From Atherix ibis (taxonomy: Eukaryota; Arthropoda; Insecta; Diptera; Athericidae), in the NCBI GenBank assembly GCA_958298945.1, contig OY282610.1:52769667-52833666 (forward strand): a stretch of 64,000 bases of DNA. The letters are read 5' to 3'. Position numbers and translations under genes: made by a program. The notes under the pieces were generated by a model. That model worked only from the letters and a program-made list of their open reading frames with translations, was not told the DNA's origin and ran no database searches. Positions 47,519-59,557 of the stretch are shown piece by piece (the first letter of the stretch is position 1; the number at the start of each line of letters is the position of its first letter).

Positions 47519-48404
47519 AAAAATTTTCCTGTAAGGACTTTTTTAGTCCGATCAGGATAATAAGAATAATTATTAGTTTGACATATGTATGCGCATTAAC
47601 ATCATTAAACAAATTTTCGAAAAAATTTCCTTTTTCATAGAAAAATAGAAATTTAAAAAAAAATTTTATGATCTTTTGGCAAATTTTTCTCAAAACTCCC
47701 ACCGAAATTTATCGTGACAGGTCATATTCCTTCCAATCATTATACTAAGAGCCAAAGAAGGTTTGCCTGAAATTGTGCAATGACACCATAAAAAAATTCT
47801 AAAAAACCTTAATTTTTATACAAAAAAAATTAATTTTAAGAAAGAAAACCATAAATTTTATGAATTTTTTCTCAAAACCACCAACAAAAATTTATCCAGA
47901 AAGAATTTTCTCATTCCAATGAGAATAATATGAATTGGAGAAGCTTTGCCTGAAAGTGCACAATCATACCCCAAACAAACATCTCCAAAAAACCACCATT
48001 TTCATAGAGAAAAACAAATTTTAAGAGAAAGTGGACTCAGTGTAATAATTGTTGCCTCCTATTTTTTGAGAAAACTGGGTGCCTGGTGTATAAATTGGAT
48101 TTTCGTGAATATTGTCACAAATTTTCGAATTTTTGTGGTTTTTTGCATATCTTTAGGTGGTCAATTTATTTTGCTTTCAGTAAATAAAAAATTTAATTTT
48201 AGGCAATTTTTTTTTAATAGTGCTCACAAAAATTTATTCTGAAAGGATATTCCTTTTTCGATCAGGATAATATGGATCTAGAAGGCTATGTTAAAGTGTA
48301 TGTAATGAAACCATGAAACAAATTGCCATTTTAATCCAAAAAAGCAAACTTTATTTTTAAAAAAATACAGCGAACTTTAGGTATTTTTTTTTAAAACGCC
48401 TGGA
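47519..48404 (+). repeat. HOR unit 28, n=0, minimal unit
   Basis: Z 47519-47702, Wb 47703-47885, X 47886-48227, Y 48228-48404; 886 bp. W runs directly into X with no core monomer. The W end already has the Ce-like joint CAAAACCACCAAC, so this W is a W/Ce fusion. X has GGTGTATAAATTGG. Confidence 0.95.
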
Positions 48405-49292
48405 AAAAATTTTCCTGTAAGGACTTTTTTAGTCCGATCAGTATAATAAGAATAATTATTAGTTTCACATATGTATGCGCATTAACATCATTAAACAAAT
48501 TTTCGAAAAAATTTCCTTTTTCATAGAAAAATAGAAATTTAAAAAAAAATTTAATGATCTTTTGGCAAATTTTTCTCAAAACTCCCACCGAAATTTATCG
48601 TGACAGGTCATATTCCTTCCAATCATTATACTAAGAGTCAAAGAAGGTTTGCCTGAAAGTGTGCAATGACACCATAAAAAAAATTCTAAAAAACCTTAAT
48701 TTTTATACAAAAAAAATTAATTTTAAGAAAGAAAACCATAAATTTTATGAATTTTTTCTCAAAACCACCAACAAAAATTTATCCAGAAAGAATTTTCTCA
48801 TTCCAATGAGAATAATATGAATTGGAGAAGCTTTGCCTGAAAGTGCACAATCATACCCCAAACAAACATCTCCAAAAAACCACCATTTTCATAGAGAAAA
48901 ACAAATTTTAAGAGAAAGTGGACTCAGTGTAATAATTGTTGCCTCCTATTTTTTGAGAAAACTGGGTGCCTGGTGTATAAATTGGATTTTCGTGAATATT
49001 GTCACAAATTTTCGAAATTTTTGTGGTTTTTTGCATAACTTTAGGTGGTCAATTTATTTTGCTTTCAGTAAATAAAAAATTTAATTTTAGGCAATTTTTT
49101 TTTAATAGTGCTCACAAAAATTTATTCTGAAAGGATATTCCTTTTTCGATCAGGATAATATGGATCTAGAAGGCTATGTTAAAGTGTATGTAATGAAACC
49201 ATGAAACAAATTGCCATTTTTATCCAAAAAAGCAAACTTTATTTTTAAAAAAATACAGCGAACTTTAGGTATTTTTTTTTAAAACGCCTGGA
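48405..49292 (+). repeat. HOR unit 29, n=0, minimal unit
   Basis: Z 48405-48588, Wb 48589-48772, X 48773-49115, Y 49116-49292; 888 bp. It is a tandem copy of unit 28 (both have GGTGTATAAATTGG). A 1-bp insertion in X (CGAAATTTTTG) breaks the usual frame. Z has CAGTATAAT, which weakens the outer stem of its dyad. Confidence 0.95.
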
Positions 49293-50545
49293 AAAAATTT
49301 TCCTGTAAGGACTTTTTTAGTCCGATCAGGATAATAAGAATAATTATTAGTTTCACATATGTATGCGCATTAACATCATTAAACAAATTTTCGAAAAAAT
49401 TTCCTTTTTCATAGAAAAATAGAAATTTAAAAAAAAATTTAATGATCTTTTGGCAAATTTTTCTCAAAACTCCCACCGAAATTTATCGTGACAGGTCATA
49501 TTCCTTCCAATCATTATACTAAGAGTCAAAGAAGGTTTGCCTGAAAGTGTGCAATGACACCATAAAAAAAATTCTAAAAAACCTTAATTTTTATACAAAA
49601 AAAACGAATTTTAAGAAAGAAAACAATAAATTTTATGAATTTTTTCTCAAAATCACCAACAAAAATTTATCCAGAAAGAATTTTCTCATTCCAATGAGAA
49701 TAATATGCATTGGAGAAGCTTTGCCTGAAAGTACGCAATGACACCATAAAAACAATTCTAAAAACCTTAATTTTTATACAAAAAAAATGAATTTTAAGAA
49801 AGAAAACAATAAATTTTATGAATTTTTTCTCAAAATCACCAACAAAAATTTATCCAGAAATGATATTCTCATTCCAATCGAGAAAATATGCATTGGAGAA
49901 GCTTTGCCTGAAAGTACGCAATGACACCATAAAAACAATTCTATAAAGCTTAATTTTTATACAAAAAAAATGAATTTTAAGAAAGAAAACCATAAATTTT
50001 ATGAATTTTTTCTCAAAACCACCAACAAAAATTTATCCAGAAAGAATTTTCTCATTCCAATGAGAATAATATGAATTGGAAAAGCTTTGCCTGAAAGTGC
50101 ACAATCATACCCCAAACAAAAATCTCCAAAAAACCACCATTTTCATAGAGAAAAACAAATTTTAAGAGAAAGTGGACTCAGTGTAATAATTGTTGCCTCC
50201 TATTTTTTGAGAAAACTGGGTGCCTGGTGTAAAAATTGGATTTTCGTGAATATTGTCACAAATTTTCGAATTTTTGTGGTTTTTTGCATATCTTTAGGTG
50301 GTCTATTTATTTTGCTTTCAGTAAATAAAAAATTTAATTTTAGGCAATTTTTTTTTAATAGTGCTCACAAAAATTTATTCTGAAAGGATATTCCTTTTTC
50401 GATCAGGATAATATGGATCTAGAAGGCTATGTTAAAGTGAATGTAATGAAACCATGAAACAAATTGCCATTTTTATCCAAAAAAGCAAACTTTATTTTTA
50501 AAAAAATACAGCGAACTTTAGGTATTTTTTTTTAAAACGCCTGGA
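49293..50545 (+). repeat. HOR unit 30, n=2, first core an X/C hybrid
   Basis: Z 49293-49476, Wb 49477-49660, C 49661-50026, X 50027-50368, Y 50369-50545. The core at 49661-49844 starts like X (AGAAAGAATTTTCTCATTCC, AATGAGAATAATATG) and continues as C. The second core has TATAAAGCTTAA, a newly formed HindIII site. Confidence 0.93.
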
Positions 50546-51851
50546 AAAAATTTTCCTGTAAGGACTATTTTAGTCCGATCAGGATAATAAGAATAATTAT
50601 TAGTTTCACATATGTATGCGTATTAACATCATTAAACAAATTTTCGAAAAAATTTCCTTTTTCATAGAAAAATAGAAATTTAAAAAAAAATTTAATGATC
50701 TTTTGGCAAATTTTTCTCAAAACTCCCACCGAAATTTATCGTGACATGTCATTTTCCTTCCAATCATTATACTAAGAGTCATAGAAGGTTTGCCGGAAAG
50801 TGTGCAATGACACCACAAAATAAATTCTAAAAAACCTTAATTTTTATACAAAAAAAACGAATTTTAATAAAGAAAACAATTAATTTTATGAATTTTTTCT
50901 CAAAATCACCAACAAAAATTTATCCAGAAAGGATATTCTCATTCCAATCGAGAAAATATGTATTGGAGAAGCTTTGCCTGAAAGTACGCAATGACACCAT
51001 AAAAACAATTCTAAAAACCTTAATTTGTATACAAAAAAAAACGAATTTTAGGAAAGAAAACAATAAATTTTATGAATTTTTTCTCAAAATCACCAACAAA
51101 AATTTATCCAGAAAGGATATTCTCATTCCAATCGAGCAAATATGCCTTGGAGAAGCTTTGCCTAAAAGTACGCAATGACACCATAAAAACCGTTCTAAAA
51201 ACCTTAATTTTTATACAAAAAAAAACGAATTTTAAGAAAGAAAACCATAAATTTTATGAATTTTTTCTCAAAATCACCAACAAAAATTTATCCAGGAAGG
51301 AAATTCTCATTTCAATCAAGAAAATATGCATTGGAGAAGCTTTGCCTGAAAGTACGCAATGACACCATAAAAACAATTCTAAAAACCTTAATTTGTATAC
51401 AAAAAAAATGAATTTTAAGAAAGAAAACCATAAATTTGATGAATTTTTTCTCAAAACCACCAACAAAAATTTATCCAGAAAGAATTTTCCCATTCCAATG
51501 AGAATAATATGAATCGGAGAAGCTTTGCCTGCAAGTGCACAATCATACCCCAAACAAACATCTTCAAAAAACCACCATTTTCATAGAGAATAATTGTTGC
51601 CTACTGGTAAATTTATTTTGCTTTCAGTAAATAAAAAATTTAATTTTAGGCAATTTTTTTTTAATAGTGCTCACAAAAATTTATTCTGAAAGGATATTCC
51701 ATTTTCGATCAGGATAATATGGATCTAGAAGGCTATGTTAAAGTGTATGTAATGAAACCATGAAACAAATTGCCATTTTTATCCAAAAAAGCAAACTTTA
51801 TTTTTAAAAAAATACAGCGAACTTTAGGTATTTTTTTTTAAAACGCCTGGA
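50546..51851 (+). repeat. HOR unit 31, n=3, with deleted X
   Basis: Z 50546-50729, W 50730-50913, C 50914-51464, X 51465-51674 (210 bp rather than 342), Y 51675-51851. X lost about 132 bp in two pieces. The rest is nearly identical to unit 35 (GGACTATTTTAGTCC, GCGTATTAAC, GCCGGAAAGTG, TTTTCCCATTCC) 5434 bp to the right. Confidence 0.94.
51465..51674 (+). repeat. Block X with two internal deletions (unit 31)
   Basis: After CATAGAGAA the block lacks about 36 bp, resumes as TAATTGTTGCCT, then jumps to ACTGGTAAATTTATTTTGC, losing about 95 more. Most of the non-core X segment is therefore gone, while the flanking core-like start and T-rich end remain. The sister unit 35 keeps the full X. Confidence 0.88.
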
Positions 51852-53105
51852 AAAAATTTTCCTGTAAGGACTTTTTTAGTCCGATCAGGATAATAAGAAT
51901 AATTATTAGTTTCAAATATGTATACGCATTAACATCATTAAACAAATTTTCGAAAAAATTTCCTTTTTCATAGAAAAATAGAAATTTAAAAAAAAATTTA
52001 ATGATCTTTTGGCAAATTTTTCTCAAACCTCCCACCGAAATTTATCGTGACATATCATTTTCCTTCCAATCATTATACTAAGAGTCATAGAAGGTTTGCC
52101 TGAAAGTGTGCAATGACACCACAAAATAAATTCTAAAAAACCTTAATTTTTATACAAAAAAAAACGAATTTTAATAAAGAAAACAATTAATTTTATGAAT
52201 TTTTTCTCAAAATCACCAACAAAAATTTATCCAAAAAGGATATTCTCATTCCAATCGAGAAAATATGTATTGGAGAAGCTTTGCCTGAAAGTACGCAATG
52301 ACACCATAAAAACAATTGTAAAAACCTTAATTTGTATACAAAAAAAACGAATTTTAGGAAAGACAACTATAAATTTTATGAATTTTTTCTCAAAATCACC
52401 AACAAAAATTTATCCAGAAAGGAAATTATCATTTCAATCAAAAAAATATGCATTGGAGAAGCTTTGCCTGAAAGTACGCAATGACACCATAAAAACAATT
52501 CTAAAAACCTTAATTTTTATACAAAAAAAATGAATTTTAAGAAAGAAAACCATAAATTTTATGAATTTTTTCTCAAAACCACCAACAAAAATTTATCCAG
52601 AAAGAATTTTCTCATTCCAATGAGAATAATATGAATCGGAGAAGCTTTGCCTGAAAGTGCACAATCATACCCCAAACAAACATCTCCAAAAAACCACCAT
52701 TTTCATAGAAAAAAACAAATTTTAAAAGAAAGTGGACTCAGTGTAATAATTGTTGACTCCTATTTTTTGAGAAAACTGGGTGCCTGGTGTAAAAATTGGA
52801 TTTTCGTGAATATTGTCACAAATTTTCGAATTTTTGTGGTTTTTTGCATATCTTTAGGTGGTCAATTTATTTTGCTTTCAGTAAATAAAAAATTTAATTT
52901 TAGGCAATTTTTTTTTAATAGTGCTCACAAAAATTTATTCTGAAAGGATATTCTTTTTTCGATCAGGATAATATGGATCTAGAAGGCTATGTTAAAGTGT
53001 ATGTAATGAAACCATGAAACAATTTGCCATTTTTATCCAAAAAAGCAAACTTTATTTTTAAAAAAATACAGCGAACTTTAGGTATTTTTTTTTAAAACGC
53101 CTGGA
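51852..53105 (+). repeat. HOR unit 32, n=2
   Basis: Z 51852-52035, W 52036-52220, C 52221-52586, X 52587-52928, Y 52929-53105. Z has CAAATATGTATACGC, losing both the CATATG and ATGCGCAT palindromes; W has GACATATC. The second core is Cf type. Confidence 0.94.
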
Positions 53106-54726
53106 AAAAATTTTCCTGTAAGGACTTTTTTAGTCCGATCAGGATAAAAAGAATAATTATTAGTTTCACATATGTATGCGCATTAACATCATTAAACAAA
53201 TTTTCGAAAAAATTTCCTTTTTCATAGAAAAATAGAAATTAAAAAAAAAATTTAATGATCTTTTGGCAAATTTTTCTCAAAACTCCCACCGAAATTTATC
53301 GTGACATGTCATTTTCCTTCCAATCATTATACTAAGAGTCATAGAAGGTTTGCCTGAAAGTGTGCAATGACACCACAAAATAAATTCTAAAAAACCTTAA
53401 TTTTTATACAAAAAAAACGAATTTTAATAAAGAAAACAATTAATTTTATGAATTTTTTCTCAAAATCACCAACAAAAATTTATCCAGAAAGGATATTCTC
53501 TTTCCAATCGATAAAATATGTATTGAAAAAGCTTTGCCTGAAAGTACGCAATGACACCATAAAAACCGTTCTAAAAACCTTAATTTTTATACAAAAAAAA
53601 CGAATTTTAAGAAAGAAAACAATAAATTTTATGAATTTTTTCTCAAAATCACCAACAAAAATTTATTCAGAAAGGAAATTCTCATTTCAATCAAGAAAAT
53701 ATGCATTGGAGAAGCTTTGCCTGAAAGTACGCAATGACACCATAAAAACAATTCTAAAAACCTTAATTTTTATACAAAAAAAATGAATTTTAAGAAAGAA
53801 AACCATAAATTTGATGAATTTTTTCTCAAAACCACCAACAAAAATTTATCCAGAAAGAATTTTGTCATTCCAATGAGAATAATATGAATCGGAGAAGCTT
53901 TGCCTAAAAGTACGCAATGACACCATAAAAACCGTTCTAAAAACTTTAATTTTTATACAAAAAAAAAACGAATTTTAAGAACGAAAACAATAAATTTTAT
54001 GAATTTTTTCTCAAAATCACCAACAAAAATTTATTCAGAAAGGAAATTCTCATTTCAATCAAGAAAATATGCATTGGAGAAGCTTTGCCTGAAAGTACGC
54101 AATGACACCATAAAAAAAATTCTAAAAACCTTAATTTTTATACAAAAAAAATGAATTTTAAGAAAAAAAACCATAAATTTGATGAATTTTTTCTCAAAAC
54201 CACCAACAAAAATTTATCCAGAAAGAATTTTGTCATTCCAATGAGAATAATATGAATCGGAGAAGCTTTGCCTGAAAGTGCACAATCATACCCCAAACAA
54301 ACATCTCCAAAAAACCATCATTTTCATAGAGAAAAACAAATTTTAAGAGAAAGTGGACTCAGTGTAATAATTGTTGCCTCCTATTTTTTGAGAAAACTGG
54401 GTGCCTGGTGTAAAAATTGGATTTTCGTGAATATTGTCACAAATTTTCGAATTTTTGTGGTTTTTTGCATATCTTTAGGTGGTCAATTTATTTTGGTTTC
54501 AGTAAATAAAAAATTTAATTTTAGGCAATTTTTTTTTAATAGTGCTCACAAAAATTTATTCTGAAAGGATATTCCTTTTTCGATCAGTATAATATGGATC
54601 TAGAAGGCTATGTTAAAGTGTATGTAATGAAACCATGAAACAAATTGCCATTTTTATCCAAAAAAGCAAACTTTATTTTTAAAAAAATACAGCGAACTTT
54701 AGGTATTTTTTTTTTAAACGCCTGGA
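53106..54726 (+). repeat. HOR unit 33, n=4, with an X/C hybrid
   Basis: Z 53106-53289, W 53290-53473, C 53474-54207, X 54208-54549, Y 54550-54726. The third core (53840-54024) starts like X, including the right-side marks TTTTGTCATTCC and GAATCGGAGAAGC, and continues as C. Monomers 2 and 4 are both Cf with TTATTCAG, so a two-monomer step was duplicated. Confidence 0.93.
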
Positions 54727-55979
54727 AAAAATTTTCCTGTAAGGACTTTTTTAGTCCGATCAGGATAATAAGGATAATTATTAGTTTCACATATGTATGC
54801 GTATTAACATCATTAAACAAATTTTCGAAAAAATTTCCTTTTTCATAGAAAAATAGAAATTTAAAAAAAAATTTAATGACCTTTTGGCAAATTTTTCTCA
54901 AAACTCCCACCGAAATTTATCGTGACATGTCATTTTCCTTCCAATCATTATACTAAGAGTCATAGAAGGTTTGCCTGAAAGTGTGCAATGACACCACAAA
55001 ATAAATTCTAAAAAACCTTAATTTTTATACAAAAAAAACGAATTTTAATAAAGAAAGCAATTAATTTTATGAATTTTTTCTCAAAATCACCAACAAAAAT
55101 TTATCCAGAAAGGATATTCTCATTCCAATCGAGAAAATATGCATTGGAGAAGCTTTGCCTAAAAGTACGCAATGACACCATAAAAACAATTCTAAAAGCT
55201 TAATTTGTATACAAAAAAAAACGAATTTTAAGAAAGAAAACAATAAATTTTATGAATTTTTTCTCAAAATCACCAACAAAAATTTATCCAGAAAGTAAAT
55301 TCTCATTTCAATCAAGAAAATATGCATTGGAGAAGCTTTGCCTGAAAGTACGCAATGACACCATAAAAACAATTCTAAAAACCTTAATTTTTATACAAAA
55401 AAAATGAATTTTAAGAAAGAAAACCATAAATTTGATGAATTTTTTCTCAAAACCACCAACAAAAATTTATCCAGAACGAATTTTCTCATTCCAATGAGAA
55501 TAATATGAATCGGAGAAGCTTTGCCTGAAAGTGCACAATCATACCCCAAACAAACATCTCCAAAAAACCGCCATTTTCATAGAGAAAAACAAATTTTAAG
55601 AGAAAGTGGACTCAGTGTAATAATTGTTGCCTCCTATTTTTTGAGAAAACTGGGTGCCTGGTGTAAAAATTGGATTTTCGTGAATATTGTCACAAATTTT
55701 CGAATTTTTGTGGTTTTTTGCATATCTTTAGGTGGTCAATTTATTTTGTTTTCTGTAAATAAAAAAATTAATTTTAGGCAATTTTTTTTTAATAGTGCTC
55801 ACAAAAATTTATTCTGAAAGGATATTCCTTTTTCGATCAGGATAATATGGATCTAGAAGGCTATGTTAAAGTGCATGTAATGAAACCATGAAACAAATTG
55901 CCATTTTTATCCAAAAAAGCAAACTTTATTTTTAAAAAAATACAGCGAACTTTAGGTATTTTTTTTTAAAACGCCTGGA
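54727..55979 (+). repeat. HOR unit 34, n=2
   Basis: Z 54727-54910, W 54911-55094, C 55095-55460, X 55461-55802, Y 55803-55979. A T-for-A change in the tract just before it (TTTTTTAAACGCC) opens a 100-codon reverse frame across Y and Z, another chance product. The first core gained AAGCTT at CTAAAAGCTTAA. Confidence 0.94.
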
Positions 55980-57417
55980 AAAAATTTTCCTGTAAGGACT
56001 ATTTTAGTCCGATCAGGATAATAAGAATAATTATTAGTTTCACATATGTATGCGTATTAACATCATTAAACAAATTTTCGAAAAAATTTCCTTTTTCATA
56101 GAAAAATAGAAATTTAAAAAAAAATTTAATGATCTTTTGGCAAATTTTTCTCAAAACTCCCACCGAAATTTATCGTGACATGTCATTTTCCTTCCAATCA
56201 TTATACTAAGAGTCATAGAAGGTTTGCCGGAAAGTGTGCAATGACACCACAAAATAAATTCTAAAAAACCTTAATTTTTATACAAAAAAAACGAATTTTA
56301 ATAAAGAAAACAATTAATTTTATGAATTTTTTCTCAAAATCACCAACAAAAATTTATCCAGAAAGGATATTCTCATTCCAATCGAGAAAATATGTATTGG
56401 AGAAGCTTTGCCTGAAAGTACGCAATGACACCATAAAAACAATTCTAAAAACCTTAATTTGTATACAAAAAAAAACGAATTTTAGGAAAGAAAACAATAA
56501 ATTTTATGAATTTTTTCTCAAAATCACCAACAAAAATTTATCCAGAAAGGATATTCTCATTCCAATCGAGAAAATATGCCTTGGAGAAGCTTTGCCTAAA
56601 AGTACGCAATGACACCATAAAAACCGTTCTAAAAACCTTAATTTTTATACAAAAAAAAACGAATTTTAAGAAAGAAAACCATAAATTTTATGAATTTTTT
56701 CTCAAAATCACCAACAAAAATTTATCCAGGAAGGAAATTCTCATTTCAATCAAGAAAATATGCATTGGAGAAGCTTTGCCTGAAAGTACGCAATGACACT
56801 ATAAAAACAATTCTAAAAACCTTAATTTGTATACAAAAAAAATGAATTTTAAGAAAGAAAACCATAAATTTGATGAATTTTTTCTCAAAACCACCAACAA
56901 AAATTTATCCAGAAAGAATTTTCCCATTCCAATGAGAATAATATGAATCGGAGAAGCTTTGCCTGAATGTGCACAATCATACCCCAAACAAACATCTCCA
57001 AAAAACCACCATTTTCATAGAGAAAAACAAATTGTAAGAGAAAGTGGACTCAGTGTAATAATTGTTGACTCCTATTTTTTGAGAAAACTGGGTGCCTGGT
57101 GTAAAAATTGGATTTTCGTGAATATTGTCACAAATTTTCGAATTTTTGTGGTTTTTTGCATATCTTTAGGTGGTCAATTTATTTTGCTTTCAGTAAATAA
57201 AAAATTTAATTTTAGGCAATTTTTTTTTAATAGTGCTCACAAAAATTTATTCTGAAAGGATATTCCTTTTTCGATCAGGATAATATGGATCTAGAAGGCT
57301 ATGTTAAAGTGTATGTAATGAAACCATGAAACAAATTGCCATTTTTATCCAAATAAGCAAACTTTATTTTTAAAAAAATACAGCGAACTTTAGGTATTTT
57401 TTTTTAAAACGCCTGGA
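55980..57417 (+). repeat. HOR unit 35, n=3
   Basis: Z 55980-56163, W 56164-56347, C 56348-56898, X 56899-57240, Y 57241-57417. Sister copy of unit 31, with X intact. X has GAATGTGCAC and GTTGACTCC; the latter is shared with unit 32. Confidence 0.95.
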
Positions 57418-58487
57418 AAAAATTTTCCTGTAACAACTTTTTTAGTCCGATCAGGATAATAAGAATAATTATTAGTTTCACATATGTATGCGCATTAACA
57501 TCATTAAACAAATTTTCGAAAAAATTTCCTTTTTCATAGAAAAATAGAAATTTAAAAAAAAATTTAATGATCTTTTGGCAAATTTTTCTCAAAACTCCCA
57601 CCGAAATTTATCGTGACATGTCATTTTCCTTCCAATCATTATACTAAGAGTCACAGAAGGTTTGCCTGAAAGTGTGCAATGACACCACAAAATAAATTCT
57701 AAAAAACCTTAATGTTTATACAAAAAAAACGAATTTTAATAAAAAAAACAATTAATTTTATGAATTTTTTCTCAAAATCACCAACAAAAATTTATCCAGA
57801 AAGGATATTCTCATTCCAATCGAGAAAATATGTATTGGAGAAGCTTTGCCTGAACGTACGCAATGACACCATAAAAATAATTCTAAAAACCTTAATTTTT
57901 ATACAAAAAAAAACGAATTTTAGGAAAGAAAACTATAAATTTTATGAATTTTTTCTCAAAATCACCAACAAAAATTTATCCAGAAAGAATATTCTCATTC
58001 CAATCGAGAAAATATGCATTGGAGAAGCTTTGCCTGAAAGTGCACAATCATACCCCAAACAAACATCTCCAAAAAACCACCATTTTCATAGAGAAAACAA
58101 ATTTTAAGAGAAAGTGAACCCAGTGTAATAATTGTTGCCTCCTATTTTTTGAGAAAACTGGGTGCCTGGTGTAAAAATTGGATTTTCGTGAATATTGTCA
58201 CAAATTTTCTAATTTTTGTGGTTTTTTGCATATCTTTAGGTGGTCAATTTATTTTGCTTTCAGTAAATAAAAAACTTAATTTTAGGCAATTTTTTTTTAA
58301 TAGTGCTCACAAAAATTTATTCTGAAAGGATATTCCTTTTTCGATCAGTATAATATGGATCTAGAAGGCTATGTTAAAGTGTATGCAATGAAACCATGAA
58401 ACAAATTGCCATTTTTATCCAAAAAAGCAAACTTTATTTTTAAAAAAATACAGCGAACTTTAGGTATTTTTTTTTAAAACGCCTGGA
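57418..58487 (+). repeat. HOR unit 36, n=1
   Basis: Z 57418-57601, W 57602-57785, C 57786-57969, X 57970-58310, Y 58311-58487; 1070 bp. X has a C-type start (TCGAGAAAATATGCATTGG) and a 1-bp loss in GAGAAAACAAATTTT. Z has TAACAACTTTTTTAG, which destroys the inner stem of its dyad. Confidence 0.95.
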
Positions 58488-59557
58488 AAAAATTTTCCTG
58501 TAAGGACTTTTTTAGTCCGATCAGGATAATAAGAATAATTATTAGTTTCACATATGTATGCGCATTAACATCATTAAACAAATTTTCGAAAAAATTTCCT
58601 TTTTCATAGAAAAATAGAAATTTAAAAAAAAATTTAATGATCTTTTGGCAAATTTTTCTCAAAACTCCCACCGAAATTTATCGTGACATGTCATTTTCCT
58701 TCCAATCATTATACTAAGAGTCACAGAAGGTTTGCCTGAAAGTGTGCAATGACACCACAAAATAAATTCTAAAAAACCTTAATGTTTATACAAAAAAAAC
58801 GAATTTTATAAAAAAAAACAATTAATTTTATGAATTTTTTCTCAAAATCACCAACAAAAATTTATCCAGAAAGGATATTCTCATTCCAATCGAGAAAATA
58901 TGTATTGGAGAAGCTTTGCCTGAACGTACGCAATGACACCATAAAAATAATTCTAAAAACCTTAATTTTTATACAAGAAAAAACGAATTTTAGGAAAGAA
59001 AACTATAAATTTTATGAATTTTTTCTCAAAATCACCAACAAAAATTTATCCAGAAAAAATATTCTCATTCCAATCGAGAAAATATGCATTGGAGAAGCTT
59101 TGCCTGAAAGTGCACAATCATACCCCAAACAAACATCTCCAAAAAACCACCATTTTCATAGAGAAAACAAATTTTAAGAGAAAGTGAACCCAGTGTAATA
59201 ATTGTTGCCTCCTATTTTTTGAGAAAACTGGGTGCCTGGTGTAAAAATTGGATTTTCGTGAATATTGTCACAAATTTTCTAATTTTTGTGGTTTTTTGCA
59301 TATCTTAAGGTGGTCAATTTATTTTGCTTTCAGTAAATAAAAAATTTAATTTTAGGCAATTTTTTTTTAATAGTGCTCACAAAAATTTATTCTGAAAGGA
59401 TATTCCTTTTTCGATCAGTATAATATGGATCTAGAAGGCTATGTTAAAGTGTATGTAATGAAACCATGAAACAAATTGCCATTTTTATCCAAAAAAGCAA
59501 ACTTTATTTTTAAAAAAATACAGCGAACTTTAGGTATTTTTTTTTAAAACGCCTGGA
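58488..59557 (+). repeat. HOR unit 37, n=1, tandem copy of unit 36
   Basis: Z 58488-58671, W 58672-58855, C 58856-59039, X 59040-59380, Y 59381-59557; again 1070 bp. It shares with unit 36 AATGTTTATAC, CTGAACGTACG, GTGAACCCAGTG, TTTTCTAATTTTTG and CAGTATAATATGG. Confidence 0.95.
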
